The notes below the pieces were generated by a model that did not search any database, had not been told where the DNA came from, and was given only the letters and a program-made list of their open reading frames with translations. From Rhizobium sp. PP-CC-3A-592 (GTDB lineage Bacteria; Pseudomonadota; Alphaproteobacteria; Rhizobiales; Rhizobiaceae): a stretch of DNA of 64,000 nucleotides. How positions within the stretch are numbered: the first letter of the stretch is position 1; every line of letters starts with the position of its first letter. Shown here in pieces: positions 32,182 to 41,919 of the stretch. The position numbers and the translations under genes are program-made. The stretch spans positions 868,001 through 932,000 of the forward strand of contig NZ_QJSR01000002.1 in NCBI RefSeq assembly GCF_003217095.1. Reading direction: 5' to 3'.

Positions 32182-32643
32182 CTAAAGCGGCTTGCGATAC
32201 TGAACAAACCCCGAGGCCTTCGCGACGCGGTCGTAGAGGCGGCGGGCGGGGGTGTTGTGGTCTTGGGTCAGCCAGTAGAGGCGGCCGGCCTGTTTCTGGC
32301 GGGCGAGATCGGCGGTGGCTTCGATGAGGGCGGCGCCGGTGCCTGCGCCGCGGCTTGTCGGATCGACGAAGAGGTCCTGGAGGTAGCAGGTGCTCTCCGG
32401 CAGCCAGCAGGATCGGTGGAAGATGATGTGGGCGATGCCGGTAAGGCGGTCCTTCGCATCGAATGCGCCGAGCGCATGCATGGGCTCGGAGGCGTCCAGA
32501 AGCCGCTGCCATGTGAGATCGTATTGCGCCTCCGGGAGCGTCGTCTCGTAGAAGGCGAGGTAGGCGCGCCACATCGGTTCCCACTGCGCACGATCCTGCG
32601 GTTCGAGGGGGCGGATCGTCTGCTGGGTGGGGCTTGTGGTCAT
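32182..32643 (-). CDS. GNAT N-acetyltransferase
   Basis: A 153-residue single GNAT domain. The acetyl-CoA loop is TSRGAGTGAALIEA (R/Q-x-x-G-x-G/A type), after the CYLQDLFVDP strand; LTQDHNTPARRLYDRVA is the C-terminal helix. The substrate is unknown. It is monocistronic and convergent with alaS. Confidence 0.85.
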   Translation of the reverse strand: MTTSPTQQTIRPLEPQDRAQWEPMWRAYLAFYETTLPEAQYDLTWQRLLDASEPMHALGAFDAKDRLTGIAHIIFHRSCWLPESTCYLQDLFVDPTSRGAGTGAALIEATADLARQKQAGRLYWLTQDHNTPARRLYDRVAKASGFVQYRKPL

Positions 32644-32717
32644 CGGTGTCTCGCGGGAGGATGTCTTGCGCCGGGTAAGAGCGCTGCGGGTAATATGACC
32701 AAGTGATGAAACGAAAG

Positions 32718-32739
32718 AACCCGGCTGTAAAGCCGGGTT
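32718..32739 (-). terminator. Terminator of icd
   Basis: AACCCGGCT (32718-32726), GTAA loop, AGCCGGGTT (32731-32739). On the minus strand it is followed by a T-rich TCTTTCGTTT. It lies 30 bp past the icd stop. Confidence 0.8.
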
Positions 32740-32768
32740 CGATGCATGCCGTCGGGTTTTGTGCCGGA

Positions 32769-33983
32769 TCAGGCGGCCATGGCCTTGCCCAGGTTTTCGT
32801 CGATCTTGTCGAGGAAGCCCGTGGTGGAGAGCCAGGGCTGGTCGGGACCGATAAGAAGTGCGAGGTCCTTCGTCATGTAGCCATCCTCGACCGTCTCGAT
32901 GCAGACGCGCTCCAGCGTGTCGGCGAACTTGGTCAGCTCGGCGTTGCCGTCGAGCTTGGCGCGGTGGGCGAGGCCACGCGTCCAGGCGAAGATCGAGGCG
33001 ATCGAGTTGGTCGAGGTTTCCTCGCCCTTCTGGTGCTGGCGGTAGTGGCGCGTGACCGTGCCGTGTGCGGCTTCGGCTTCCACCGTCTGGCCATCCGGCG
33101 TCATCAGAACCGAGGTCATCAGGCCGAGCGAGCCGAAGCCCTGGGCGACGATGTCGGACTGGACGTCGCCGTCATAGTTCTTGCAGGCCCAGACGTAGCC
33201 GCCGGACCACTTGAGCGCGGAGGCGACCATGTCGTCGATCAGGCGGTGTTCGTACCAGATCTTGGCTTCCTTGAACTTGTCTGCGAATTCCTTTTCGAAG
33301 ACCTCCTGGAAGATGTCCTTGAAGCGGCCGTCATAGACCTTGAGGATGGTGTTCTTGGTCGACAGGTAGACCGGAACGCGGCGCTGCAGGCCGTAGTTCA
33401 GCGATGCGCGGGCGAAATCGGTGATCGATTCGTCGAGGTTGTACATGCCCATGGCAACACCGGCGGCCGGTGCGTCGTAGACTTCGTGTTCGATTTCCGT
33501 GCCGTCGTCGCCGACGAACTTCATCGTCAGCTTGCCCTTGCCGGGGAACTTGAAATCGGTCGCGCGGTACTGGTCGCCGAAGGCGTGGCGGCCGACGATG
33601 ATCGGCTTGGTCCAGCCGGGAACGAGGCGCGGCACGTTCTTGCAGATGATCGGCTCGCGGAAGATGACGCCGCCGAGGATGTTGCGGATGGTGCCGTTCG
33701 GCGACTTCCACATCTTCTTCAGGCCGAATTCCTCGACGCGCTGCTCGTCCGGGGTGATCGTCGCGCACTTGACGCCGACGCCGTGCTTCTTGATGGCGTT
33801 GGCCGCATCGATCGTCACTTTGTCGTCGGTGGCGTCGCGGTTTTCCATGCCGAGATCGTAGTATTCAAGGTCGATGTCCAGGTAGGGGTGGATCAGTTTT
33901 TCCTTGATGAACTGCCAGATGATGCGGGTCATCTCGTCGCCGTCGAGTTCGACGACGGGATTGGCGACCTTGATCTTGCTCAT
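32769..33983 (-). CDS. icd: NADP-dependent isocitrate dehydrogenase
   Basis: A 404-residue homodimeric (eukaryote-like) IDH that makes 2-oxoglutarate and NADPH in the TCA cycle. Substrate and cofactor features: [16 protein letters not shown] with isocitrate-binding residues, the metal-binding aspartates in [16 protein letters not shown], and [14 protein letters not shown] for NADP. Length is normal. It is monocistronic. Confidence 0.98.
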   Translation of the reverse strand: MSKIKVANPVVELDGDEMTRIIWQFIKEKLIHPYLDIDLEYYDLGMENRDATDDKVTIDAANAIKKHGVGVKCATITPDEQRVEEFGLKKMWKSPNGTIRNILGGVIFREPIICKNVPRLVPGWTKPIIVGRHAFGDQYRATDFKFPGKGKLTMKFVGDDGTEIEHEVYDAPAAGVAMGMYNLDESITDFARASLNYGLQRRVPVYLSTKNTILKVYDGRFKDIFQEVFEKEFADKFKEAKIWYEHRLIDDMVASALKWSGGYVWACKNYDGDVQSDIVAQGFGSLGLMTSVLMTPDGQTVEAEAAHGTVTRHYRQHQKGEETSTNSIASIFAWTRGLAHRAKLDGNAELTKFADTLERVCIETVEDGYMTKDLALLIGPDQPWLSTTGFLDKIDENLGKAMAA

Positions 33984-34160
33984 GAAAACGTGCCTCGTAG
34001 CTTGGAGTGGGGCTGGAAATAACGGATGCCCCGTTTGCGGAACGGACGATAGGTGGCGCTATAGCATTGGCAAGGCCCGAGGCAAAGCGGCGGGCGTTAA
34101 AACTTATGCGACTTTCGCGATCTTATCGTTTGAAAACAGCGGATCGAGCGTCGATACGAC

Positions 34161-36296
34161 ATGGCCATGGATGTCTTTTCCCTGCGTGACTGGCTGCTCG
34201 CCAACGATCCAGCCTTTTCGCGGCTGCGCACGGGCCTGCGGGTGACGCTGAGCGTCTGCCTGTCCGTCGGTCTGCTCGCGGGGCTGCACAGTCTCGTGGC
34301 TCCCCTGCCGAAGGCCGCCTATGCGCTCGCCATCACGCTATCGATCCAGAGCGGCCTGTCGGTGAAGGACGCCTCGATGCGCGAGCAGTTCGTGACGCGG
34401 CTTATGGGCTGCGGCGTCTGCATCGGCGTCGTGGGGCTTGCCGCGCTGCTGGAAGGGACACGGGTCGCCTCCGATCTCGCCTTCCTCGTGCTGATCTTCC
34501 TGGCCGCTTACGCCAGGACCTTTGGGCCGCGCGGCTTTGCGCTCGGCATGTTCGCCTTCATGTCCTACTTCATCGGCGCCTATCTCCGGCCCGACCTCGG
34601 CGACCTGCCGGCCACGGCGCTGGGGCCACTGACGGCGCTTCTGGTCGGGCAGGGCGTCCGGCGCTTCGTTCTCGCCGACGACTGGCGGGTCGATCTCGGC
34701 CGGGCGGTGGCGGCCGTGGAAACGCGGGTCGATCGCATCCTCGCCCGGATTTCCGCGACAACCGGCGGGATCGACGAGCGCGACCGGCGGCAGATGGATC
34801 GGCAGGTGGAGCGGCTGAAGGATGCCGTGCTGATGGCGGAAAGTTTTGTGCCGACGCGGCCCGAGACGGAGGGGCGACACGATGCGGAACGGGACGACCC
34901 GCGCCGGGTCGCGGTGACGATCTGCCTTTTCGAACTGCATGTCGCCGCCGAGAGCCTGGTCGTTCTCTCGCGGCAGGCCTTTCCGCCAGCGCGGCTGGTT
35001 GCCGCCCTGCGCGCCGGAACGCGGGAGCGGGTGGAACGGCTGGCCCGCAATGCCGCGCGATCGGCACCGGACGACAGCTATCTGCAGGATACGATCGATG
35101 CCTGCCTGTCGCTCGATGCCGTGCGGCGGCGGCTTGCCGTTGCGGTACAGCGGTTCGTGGCGGCGCCGGATGCGTCGCGAGGGATACAGGCGCCTGACAA
35201 TGCGGGAGCGGCGGGGCTCAAGCTGGCACGCTTCACGCTCTCCGACCCGGCGGTGCGCACGGCCATCCAGATCACGCTCGCCTCCGCCCTTGCCATGGTC
35301 TTCGGGCTGATGCTGTCGCGGGAACGATAGTTCTGGGCGGTTCTGTCGGCTTTTCTCGTCTTTACCAATACGCGATCCCGCGGGGATACGGCGATGCGGG
35401 CGGTGCAGCGGTCCATCGGGACGCTGTTCGGCATCGCCGTCGGTCTGGTCGCCGCCAGTCTGCTGCAGACGATGCCGCCGGTCGTTCTCATCCTTGCCGC
35501 TGTCTGCGTCTTTTTGGCCTTCTACCTCCTGGCCGTTTCCTATGCGGCCATGACCTTCTTCGTGTCGATCGTGCTGGCGCTGGTCTACAGCCTGATCGGC
35601 AGCCTGACGCCGGAGGTGCTGATCCTGCGGCTCGAAGAGACCGTCATCGGCTCGCTCGCGGGGCTGGCGGTGGCCTTTCTGGTCTTCCCGGCACGGACGG
35701 AAACGCTGGCGGGCGAGGCGCTGCAGCGCTGGTGCGCGGCGCTGCGGCGCCTGCTGACGGATGCCGCGGAAGGGCGCAGCGGCTTCGATCTCATCCACCG
35801 GTCGCAGGTGCTGGAGCGGGCCTATGCCGAACTTTCTTCGGTCGTCCGGCCGCTCGGATCCTCCTGGCAGTTGGTGACGCGGCCGGGCGTCGTGCGGCAG
35901 ACGCTGATGACCCTGATGACGGCGACCTACTGGGCGCGGACGTTTGCCGGCGGGCTCGCGGCCGATCCGTCCCGCAACGGGCGGGCTTTGCACGTCGTCG
36001 GCGCAGGGGAAGCAGACGGCGGTGGCCTCCCGTCCGCGCAGATGGCGCCGCTGGTGGCGGAGGCGCTGGCCGCCGTCGACCGGATCGAGGCGAAGGGTGG
36101 CGCGTTATTTTTGACGAAGCGGATGGCGCTGCCGCGCAAGCGCCGTCATTTCCGCCTATCGCGGCAATCGTCCCTCGTCGGTCTGGAGATGATCGCGCTG
36201 ACGCTGTCGCGGCTGGAGCCGGAGCTAGAGGCGGGGGATGTGCCACAGACATCCCCGCCCACCGAGCCGGGGCCGCATCAGGAGAGCCGCGCGTGA
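34161..36296 (+). pseudogene. FUSC-family (fusaric-acid resistance/aromatic efflux) protein broken by an in-frame TAG
   Basis: Two open frames in the same reading frame (34161-35330 and 35394-36296) make one 711-codon FUSC protein if the TAG at 35328-35330 is read through. The sequence just after the stop, FWAVLSAFLVFTNTRSRGDT, is the conserved start of the second FUSC half, where relatives usually have a Trp or Tyr at the stop position. TGG to TAG needs one change. The first half has its membrane helices (LLAGLHSLVAPL onward) and ends mid-helix; the second half has helices near LFGIAVGLVAASLL and FYLLAVSYAAMTFF. Either it is a recent nonsense mutation or a sequencing error. It is followed at once by a DUF3828 gene (GTGA overlap). 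Confidence 0.85.
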
Positions 36297-36811
36297 AACG
36301 AACCCTTCTCTTTACCCTTTTTGCCCTCGCCGGTACGGCGGCACATGCCGCTGATGTCGCGGCGCCGGTCAAGGAAATCATGGCGGAAGCGCAGAACGGC
36401 TGGTCGGAAAATCCGGTCGGGGAACCGCGCGACTACTTCGACGACGAGCGCCTGAAGCGGATCTACAACCAGGATTTCGTGCGCGTCTACAAGGACGCGA
36501 CCCGTTTCCCCGCCTTCGAGGATGGCGATTCGCCGCTCGATTACGACCCGATCGTCAGCGGGCAGGACAGTTGCTCGCTGAAGGACGTGAAGATCGTGGC
36601 CGCAGCACCCGTGACCGGGCGCGCGGATGTGGCTGTCACCTTCGACAATATATCCTGCCTCGAAGATCCGGGCGACCGGAAGCCCGCCGTGCTGCATTTC
36701 ATCGTAGTCGAGGAGAACGGGCATCCGGTCATCGACGATATCCTGCGCGGCGGCGAGCAGGGCTCGCTGAAGGCCGAGCTTGCGGCCATCGTCGCACAGG
36801 GCGCGCAGTAG
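36293..36811 (+). CDS. Secreted DUF3828-like protein, FUSC-coupled
   Basis: A 172-residue protein with a signal peptide (KRTLLFTLFALAGTAAHA, cleaved before ADVAAP). The mature part has YDPIVSGQDSCSLKD, echoing FDPVISGNDGRA in the paralogue at 24921-25397, and two cysteines that could pair. The GTG start at 36293 overlaps the FUSC stop by 4 bases and has GGAGAG upstream, so it was translated with that gene. No function is known. Confidence 0.75.
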   Translation: MKRTLLFTLFALAGTAAHAADVAAPVKEIMAEAQNGWSENPVGEPRDYFDDERLKRIYNQDFVRVYKDATRFPAFEDGDSPLDYDPIVSGQDSCSLKDVKIVAAAPVTGRADVAVTFDNISCLEDPGDRKPAVLHFIVVEENGHPVIDDILRGGEQGSLKAELAAIVAQGAQ

Positions 36812-36905
36812 GCGCCGTCTTTCAAAACCGGCCGATCTGTGCGACGAAGCGGCGACATGTGACGGGTGCCGTTTCGGATGCGGCACCGCTTGGAATGGGG
36901 ACGAT

Positions 36906-37781
36906 ATGGCAGGTACGAACAGCGAGCGTCCGCTTCTGGCGGAGGGACCGGCGATCATTCTGGTCCATCCGCAGCTCGGCGAGAACATCGGCATGGTTGC
37001 CCGGGCGATGGCGAATTTCGGGCTGGCCGAACTGCGTCTCGTCAACCCGCGCGACGGCTGGCCGAGCGAGAAGGCGCAGGCCGCCGCCAGCCGGGCCGAC
37101 CATGTCATCAATCAGGCCAAGCTGTACGAGACCACAGAAGAGGCCGTTGCCGACCTCAATTTCGTCTATGCGACGACGGCGCGCGACCGATACGGCTACA
37201 AGCCGGTGCGTGCGCCGGGCGTGGCGGCGGAAACGCTGCGCGGCCGTTTCGCCAAGGGCGAGAAGACCGGGATCCTCTTCGGTCGTGAACGCACCGGTCT
37301 CACCAATGAGGAGATCGCGCTGGCCGACGAGATCGTGACGTTTCCGGTCAATCCGGCCTTCGCCTCGCTCAATCTCGCGCAGGCCGTGTTGCTGATGTCA
37401 TACGAGTGGATGAAGACCTCCATGGTCTCGGAGGACCAGACATCCTTCCAGGCGCTGCCGCAGCAGCCGGCGACCAAGACCGATCTGCAGGGGCTGTTCG
37501 ATCATGTGGAAGAGGCGCTCGATTCGCGGGGTTATTTCCGGCCGCTCGCCAAGCGCCCGAAGCTCGTTGACAACCTGCGGGCGGTTCTGACGCGGCCGGC
37601 CTTCAGCGCTACCGAAATCCGCGTCATCCGCGGTGTCATTTCCTCGCTCGACCGCTTTTCCCGGGAAACGCCGCGCGGCGCGGGTGCGCCCGCCGATGGA
37701 CGGAGCGGGGCCGGCCGTCCTGTCGCGTCGCCAGAGACGGTATCGCCAGAGACGATAACGCCGGACGAGAGCGAGAGCTGA
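36906..37781 (+). CDS. TrmJ-like RNA 2'-O-methyltransferase (SPOUT)
   Basis: A 291-residue SPOUT-class enzyme that methylates tRNA ribose, TrmJ-type by length and motifs. Motif 1 is [22 protein letters not shown] given as [16 protein letters not shown]; the knot-forming motifs are [15 protein letters not shown] and [19 protein letters not shown]. The C-terminal 40 residues are Pro/Ser/Glu-rich and probably disordered. The start at 36906 has GGGGA upstream. The next gene, murI, begins 1 bp after the stop. Confidence 0.9.
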   Translation: MAGTNSERPLLAEGPAIILVHPQLGENIGMVARAMANFGLAELRLVNPRDGWPSEKAQAAASRADHVINQAKLYETTEEAVADLNFVYATTARDRYGYKPVRAPGVAAETLRGRFAKGEKTGILFGRERTGLTNEEIALADEIVTFPVNPAFASLNLAQAVLLMSYEWMKTSMVSEDQTSFQALPQQPATKTDLQGLFDHVEEALDSRGYFRPLAKRPKLVDNLRAVLTRPAFSATEIRVIRGVISSLDRFSRETPRGAGAPADGRSGAGRPVASPETVSPETITPDESES

Positions 37782-37782
37782 C

Positions 37783-38577
37783 ATGAAGCCGGTTCTCGTC
37801 TTCGACAGCGGTATCGGCGGACTGACGGTGCTGCGCGAGGCGCGGGTGCTGATGCCGGAGCGGCATTTCATCTATGTCGCCGACGATGCAGGCTTTCCCT
37901 ATGGCGGCTGGACCGACGAGGCGGCGCTCAAGGTTCGGATCATCGGCCTTTTCGCGGACCTTCTCGCGCAGCACGATCCGGAGGTGTGCATCGTCGCCTG
38001 CAATACGGCGTTTACGCTGGTGGGGGCTGACCTTCGCGCCGCCTTCCCGCAGATGCGCTTCGTCGGCACCGTTCCTGCGATCAAACCAGCGGCGGAGCGG
38101 ACGCGGTCCGGCATGGTCTCGGTGCTCGCCACCCCCGGCACGGTCAAGCGTGCCTATACCCGCGATCTCATCCAGTCGTTTGCCGCGCAGTGCGACGTCC
38201 AGCTTGTCGGCTCGCAGCATCTGGCGGCCATGGCGGAGGCCTATATCCGCGGCGAGACGGTGGAGGATGCCGCCGTGCTGGCGGAGATCGCACCGTGTTT
38301 TCGGGAGGTTGACGGGCGCCGCACGGATATCGTCGTGCTCGCCTGCACGCATTACCCTTTCATGGCGAACCTCTTTCGCAAGCTTGCGCCCTGGCCGGTG
38401 GACTGGCTCGATCCGGCAGAAGCCATCGCCCGACAGGCCCGTCGACTGGTGCCCGCGCCCGAAAGCTACGTGCCGCTGACGGGCATCGATCCCGCGATCT
38501 TCACCTCGGCAGCGCCTGACTTCTCCACGCGGCGGTTGCTGCAGGGATTCGGGCTGACGGTGTCGCTGCCGCTTTAA
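37783..38577 (+). CDS. murI: Glutamate racemase
   Basis: A 264-residue enzyme that makes D-glutamate for peptidoglycan. The two catalytic cysteines are in VACNTAF and [19 protein letters not shown] is the N-terminal signature with its Asp-Ser. It overlaps no gene but starts 1 bp after the methyltransferase stop, so they are likely co-transcribed. Confidence 0.96.
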   Translation: MKPVLVFDSGIGGLTVLREARVLMPERHFIYVADDAGFPYGGWTDEAALKVRIIGLFADLLAQHDPEVCIVACNTAFTLVGADLRAAFPQMRFVGTVPAIKPAAERTRSGMVSVLATPGTVKRAYTRDLIQSFAAQCDVQLVGSQHLAAMAEAYIRGETVEDAAVLAEIAPCFREVDGRRTDIVVLACTHYPFMANLFRKLAPWPVDWLDPAEAIARQARRLVPAPESYVPLTGIDPAIFTSAAPDFSTRRLLQGFGLTVSLPL

Positions 38578-38590
38578 GTCCTTGTTTTGC

Positions 38591-38642
38591 CGCATGTCGT
38601 TCTCGCAAAACCGCTGCACACTTTTGCGCGACATGCTTTAGC
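38591..38642. repeat. Palindromic intergenic element, copy 2
   Basis: Outer arms GCATGTCG (38592-38599) and CGACATGC (38629-38636) enclose an inner stem CGCAAAA / TTTTGCG, with CCGCTGCACAC as loop and TTTAGC afterwards. The layout is shared with the element at 13979-14028. It is a common Rhizobiaceae intergenic palindrome. It lies between murI and the HerA-like gene. Confidence 0.75.
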
Positions 38643-38744
38643 TGTGGGTTGCGCCCGATGACGGGCGCGGGACTTCGCAAATTCTGATAGGCATGAGGAC
38701 TGCCGGCGTGGCGGCGCGGCATTCCAGACGAGAACGAGGGTTTC

Positions 38745-40256
38745 ATGAAGGTCGGCATCGACATGGGGACGGCGATGGACGGCACGTCCGTACCGCTCGA
38801 TATCGAGGAATTGCTGGCAACGCGCCTTCTGGTGCAGGGCAATTCCGGTTCCGGAAAATCGCATCTGCTCCGCCGTCTTCTCGAGCAATCCGCGCCCTGG
38901 GTGCAGCAGTGCATCATCGATCCGGAAGGCGACTTCGTGACGCTGGCCGACAAGTTCGGCCATGTGGTGGTGGAAGGCGAGCGGACGGAGGCGGAGCTTG
39001 TGGGCATCGCCTCGCGCATCCGCCAGCATCGCGTCTCCTGCGTGCTGTCGCTGGAAGGGCTGGATATCGAGCAGCAGATGCGCACCGCCGGCCTGTTTCT
39101 CAACGCGCTGTTCGATGCGGACCGGGAGTTCTGGTATCCGATCCTTGTGGTCGTGGACGAGGCGCAGCTGTTTGCGCCCTCGGTCGGCGGCGACGTGACC
39201 GAAGAGGTGCGCAAGCTCTCGCTCGGCGCGATGACCAATCTGATGTGCCGCGGCCGCAAGCGCGGTCTCGCCGGCGTAATCGCGACCCAGCGGCTGGCGA
39301 AGCTTGCCAAGAACGTGGCAGCAGAAGCCTCCAACTTCCTGATGGGACGCACCTTTCTCGATATCGACATGGCGCGCGCTGCCGACCTGCTCGGCATGGA
39401 CCGGCGGACGGCCGAAATGTTTCGCGATCTGAAGCGGGGCTCTTTCGTGGCGCTCGGGCCCGCATTGTCGCGTCGGCCCTTGCCGGTAACGATCGGCACG
39501 GTGGAGACCTCGGCGCGCTCGACGAGCCCGATGCTGACGCCGCTGCCGCAAGCGGTCGTGGATGTGGAAGACCTGATCTTCACGCCCGATCCGGACGAAC
39601 TCACCCGGCCGCTGACGCGCCGCACGGCGCCGGCGCCGCGGCCGGCGACCGATATTCTGGCCGAACTCTCGCGTCCTCGCCCGGAACCCGTGGCACCCAT
39701 GGAGGCGCGTCCGCAGCAGCCGGACATGCCGCCGGCCGACCGGGAGGCGCTGCTCGACCAGATCCTCGCCGAAATCCTCGACCATCCCGGTGCGGCCTTC
39801 CGCGCCGACGCGGAGCTGTTTCAGGACTTTCTCGTGCGCTGCCGTATCCGCCGCGTGCCGGGTGCAGCGCTTTCTCTGTCAGCATTCCGCCGCAAGATGG
39901 CGATCAGCCGCTCCGGCGTCGATGCCGATACGGCTGCGAGCGACGCCTGGAAGACGGCGCTCGATCTGTCGCGGCAGGTGACGGAGGATCTGCAAGGCGT
40001 GTTCCTGAACGTTGCGCAGGCGGCCTTGCGCGGGCTGCCATGCCCGTCCGACCTGATGATCGCGCGCGCCTATGGCACCCATTCCTCCCGCCGCGCCCGC
40101 CGTCTGCTCGGCTATTTCGAGGAGCAGGGGCTGATCGTGGTACACGGGGATGCATCCGGCCGGCGGATCGTTGCGTTCCCCGATCTGAAGACCGAGACGG
40201 CGCCGGGCGATCCGAATGCTGCGCTCGACATGGATGAACGGAGTGCTGCGGAGTAG
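38745..40256 (+). CDS. HerA-like P-loop ATPase
   Basis: A 503-residue ATPase of the HerA/FtsK-type (DUF87/DUF853) class. Walker A is VQGNSGSGKSHLL, Walker B is LVVVDEAQLF, and ATQRLAKLAKN resembles the sensor region. The C-terminal third has a Pro-rich linker and a winged-helix-like region (ending LLGYFEEQGLIVV). HerA enzymes translocate DNA, but no nuclease (NurA/Sir2) neighbour is present, so the role is unknown. Confidence 0.85.
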   Translation: MKVGIDMGTAMDGTSVPLDIEELLATRLLVQGNSGSGKSHLLRRLLEQSAPWVQQCIIDPEGDFVTLADKFGHVVVEGERTEAELVGIASRIRQHRVSCVLSLEGLDIEQQMRTAGLFLNALFDADREFWYPILVVVDEAQLFAPSVGGDVTEEVRKLSLGAMTNLMCRGRKRGLAGVIATQRLAKLAKNVAAEASNFLMGRTFLDIDMARAADLLGMDRRTAEMFRDLKRGSFVALGPALSRRPLPVTIGTVETSARSTSPMLTPLPQAVVDVEDLIFTPDPDELTRPLTRRTAPAPRPATDILAELSRPRPEPVAPMEARPQQPDMPPADREALLDQILAEILDHPGAAFRADAELFQDFLVRCRIRRVPGAALSLSAFRRKMAISRSGVDADTAASDAWKTALDLSRQVTEDLQGVFLNVAQAALRGLPCPSDLMIARAYGTHSSRRARRLLGYFEEQGLIVVHGDASGRRIVAFPDLKTETAPGDPNAALDMDERSAAE

Positions 40257-40257
40257 G

Positions 40258-40689
40258 TCAGCTCGGGATGAGGTGAAGGGCTTCGGCACCGCCAATGACG
40301 GCCTGCGTCGACAGGCGCCGGTCGAATGTTGCGAGCTTGCCGCCTCTGGATCGGGCAAGGCCGAGGAGGTAGGTATCGGTACTGTCTTTGGAAGACAGAC
40401 CTTGCAGATCGAAGACGGCGTGATCCGTCAGGCTGATGTCGTCTGCCCAGAAATGATGATTTCCCCGCATACGGAGCAATGAAAGGGCCGCTTGCGCCTC
40501 AGCGCAGTGGCGCACAGCGTTGCTATAGGCGGAGTTCGACAGAATGCGGATGAGGCCGTTTTCCGTAATGGGGCATGTTGCCCAGCCATCAAGGGCATCC
40601 GTCCGGAACCACCCATTCACACGGTCATGATGGGCATGCTTCTCATCGGCCAGCGCGATCAGGAGGTTGACGTCCAGCAGAAAAATCAT
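40258..40689 (-). CDS. vapC: VapC-type PIN-domain toxin
   Basis: A 143-residue PIN RNase-like protein. The first acidic residue is in FLLDVNLLIAL, a middle acidic residue in ITENGLIR, and the C-terminal DSTDTYLLGLARSRGGKLATFD carries the last two. The Met at 40689 is the natural start. Its start lies within the antitoxin gene (47-bp overlap), and its stop is 1 bp from the stop of the convergent ATPase gene. Confidence 0.85.
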   Translation of the reverse strand: MIFLLDVNLLIALADEKHAHHDRVNGWFRTDALDGWATCPITENGLIRILSNSAYSNAVRHCAEAQAALSLLRMRGNHHFWADDISLTDHAVFDLQGLSSKDSTDTYLLGLARSRGGKLATFDRRLSTQAVIGGAEALHLIPS

Positions 40690-40936
40690 TGGCCTCGCGC
40701 ACCTCCTCCTCGTCCATCTCGTCCTGAATCTGCCTGATCTGTTCCAACGTGACGACGTCACCGTTTTCGGGTGCGACAAGCACCGGAAATCCGTTACGAA
40801 GAACAAGACGATGTTCACTCTCCATGCCGCGACGTGCCATTTCGGAGATCACGCTGGCGACAGGGCGGCTTTGGCGTTCGGCGACACTCTTCGCGGTCTC
40901 GAATACGTCGTCATCGATATTCAAGGTTATCTGCAT
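40643..40936 (-). CDS. vapB: VapB-type ribbon-helix-helix antitoxin
   Basis: A 97-residue protein. The N-terminal MQITLNIDDDVFETAK with a following helix is a ribbon-helix-helix DNA-binding module; the acidic C-terminal half (DEMDEEEVREANDFS) should bind the toxin. It overlaps and precedes the PIN gene, the usual order of a VapBC operon, and should repress its own promoter near 40950. Confidence 0.8.
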   Translation of the reverse strand: MQITLNIDDDVFETAKSVAERQSRPVASVISEMARRGMESEHRLVLRNGFPVLVAPENGDVVTLEQIRQIQDEMDEEEVREANDFSAGRQPPDRAGR

Positions 40937-40999
40937 CGCTGGTCCTTTGCTCGTCTCTTATATACCGTAGATCCCTTGCCACCTCAACGCATCCCGATG

Positions 41000-41064
41000 T
41001 TGACAATTCCATGACTTGCCCCTAAACACCGCGACAACGCCGGGCCGCAAAGCCCGGTGTTTTA
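41000..41064 (+). promoter_or_regulatory. Promoter-like element and hairpin with U-tract upstream of rpsD
   Basis: TTGACA (41000-41005), 17 bp and TAAACA (41023-41028) look like a sigma-70 promoter. Directly downstream a terminator-like stem (CGCCGGGC 41038-41045, GCCCGGTG 41052-41059, then TTTTATTT) follows. A second TTGACA is at 41065-41070. The hairpin may attenuate rpsD or end an older upstream transcript. Confidence 0.45.
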
Positions 41065-41199
41065 TTTGACATGTCCCGTGGCGTCTCCGTTAGCTTAATG
41101 CGAGAGGCCTGTCAGAACGGCGCAAGCGGTTCAGAGGAGGGCGTGTTTCCTTCATCCTGTCTGGCAACGGACGGGTGCAACGTTCTGAAAGGAAATGCG

Positions 41200-41817
41200 A
41201 TGAGCAAGCGCGAATCGTCCAAGTACAAAATCGATCGCCGTATGGGCGAGAACATCTGGGGTCGTCCGAAGTCCCCGGTGAACCGCCGCGAATACGGCCC
41301 CGGCCAGCACGGCCAGCGTCGCAAGTCCAAGCTTTCGGACTTCGGTGTTCAGCTGCGCGCCAAGCAGAAGCTCAAGGGCTACTACGGCGACATCCGCGAG
41401 AAGCAGTTCCGCGCGACCTACGACGAAGCCAACCGCCGCAAGGGTGACACCTCGGAGAACCTGATCGGTCTGCTCGAATCGCGTCTCGACGCGATCGTCT
41501 ACCGCGCCAAGTTCGTTCCCACGGTCTTTGCTGCCCGTCAGTTCGTCAACCACGGCCACGTCACGGTCAACGGCGTTCGCGTCAACATCGGTTCGTACCG
41601 CTGCAAGGTCGGCGACGTCATCGAAGTTCGCGAAAAGTCCAAGCAGCTCGTCTCCGTTCTCGAAGCCGTCGGCCTCGCAGAGCGTGACGTTCCCGACTAC
41701 ATCGAAGTCGATCACAACAAGATGGTTGCGACCTTCGCACGCATCCCGTTCCTTGCAGACGTGCCTTACGCCGTTATCATGGAACCGAACCTCGTCGTCG
41801 AATTCTATTCGCGATAA
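41200..41817 (+). CDS. rpsD: 30S ribosomal protein S4
   Basis: A 205-residue primary 16S-binding protein that nucleates the small subunit body. The S4 RNA-binding domain is clear ([32 protein letters not shown]), with the basic N-terminus [26 protein letters not shown] precedes the ATG at 41200. It is a single gene followed by a strong terminator. Confidence 0.99.
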   Translation: MSKRESSKYKIDRRMGENIWGRPKSPVNRREYGPGQHGQRRKSKLSDFGVQLRAKQKLKGYYGDIREKQFRATYDEANRRKGDTSENLIGLLESRLDAIVYRAKFVPTVFAARQFVNHGHVTVNGVRVNIGSYRCKVGDVIEVREKSKQLVSVLEAVGLAERDVPDYIEVDHNKMVATFARIPFLADVPYAVIMEPNLVVEFYSR

Positions 41818-41851
41818 GCATTTGGCTAGGCTTCGGCCTTGCACATTCCGG

Positions 41852-41882
41852 AAAAAGCCGCTCCATTCGGGGCGGCTTTTTT
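41852..41882 (+). terminator. Intrinsic terminator of rpsD
   Basis: GCCGCTCC (41857-41864) pairs with GGGGCGGC (41869-41876), with an ATTC loop and a run of six T residues (41877-41882). An A-run before the stem makes it bidirectional in principle. Confidence 0.9.
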
Positions 41883-41919
41883 CATGCGAAGAACCGCCTG
41901 GCAACGACGTGAGGACCCC

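Noticed and set aside
35331-35393. Frameshift in the FUSC gene
   Set aside because: The two halves are in the same frame; a single nonsense codon explains the interruption without a shift.
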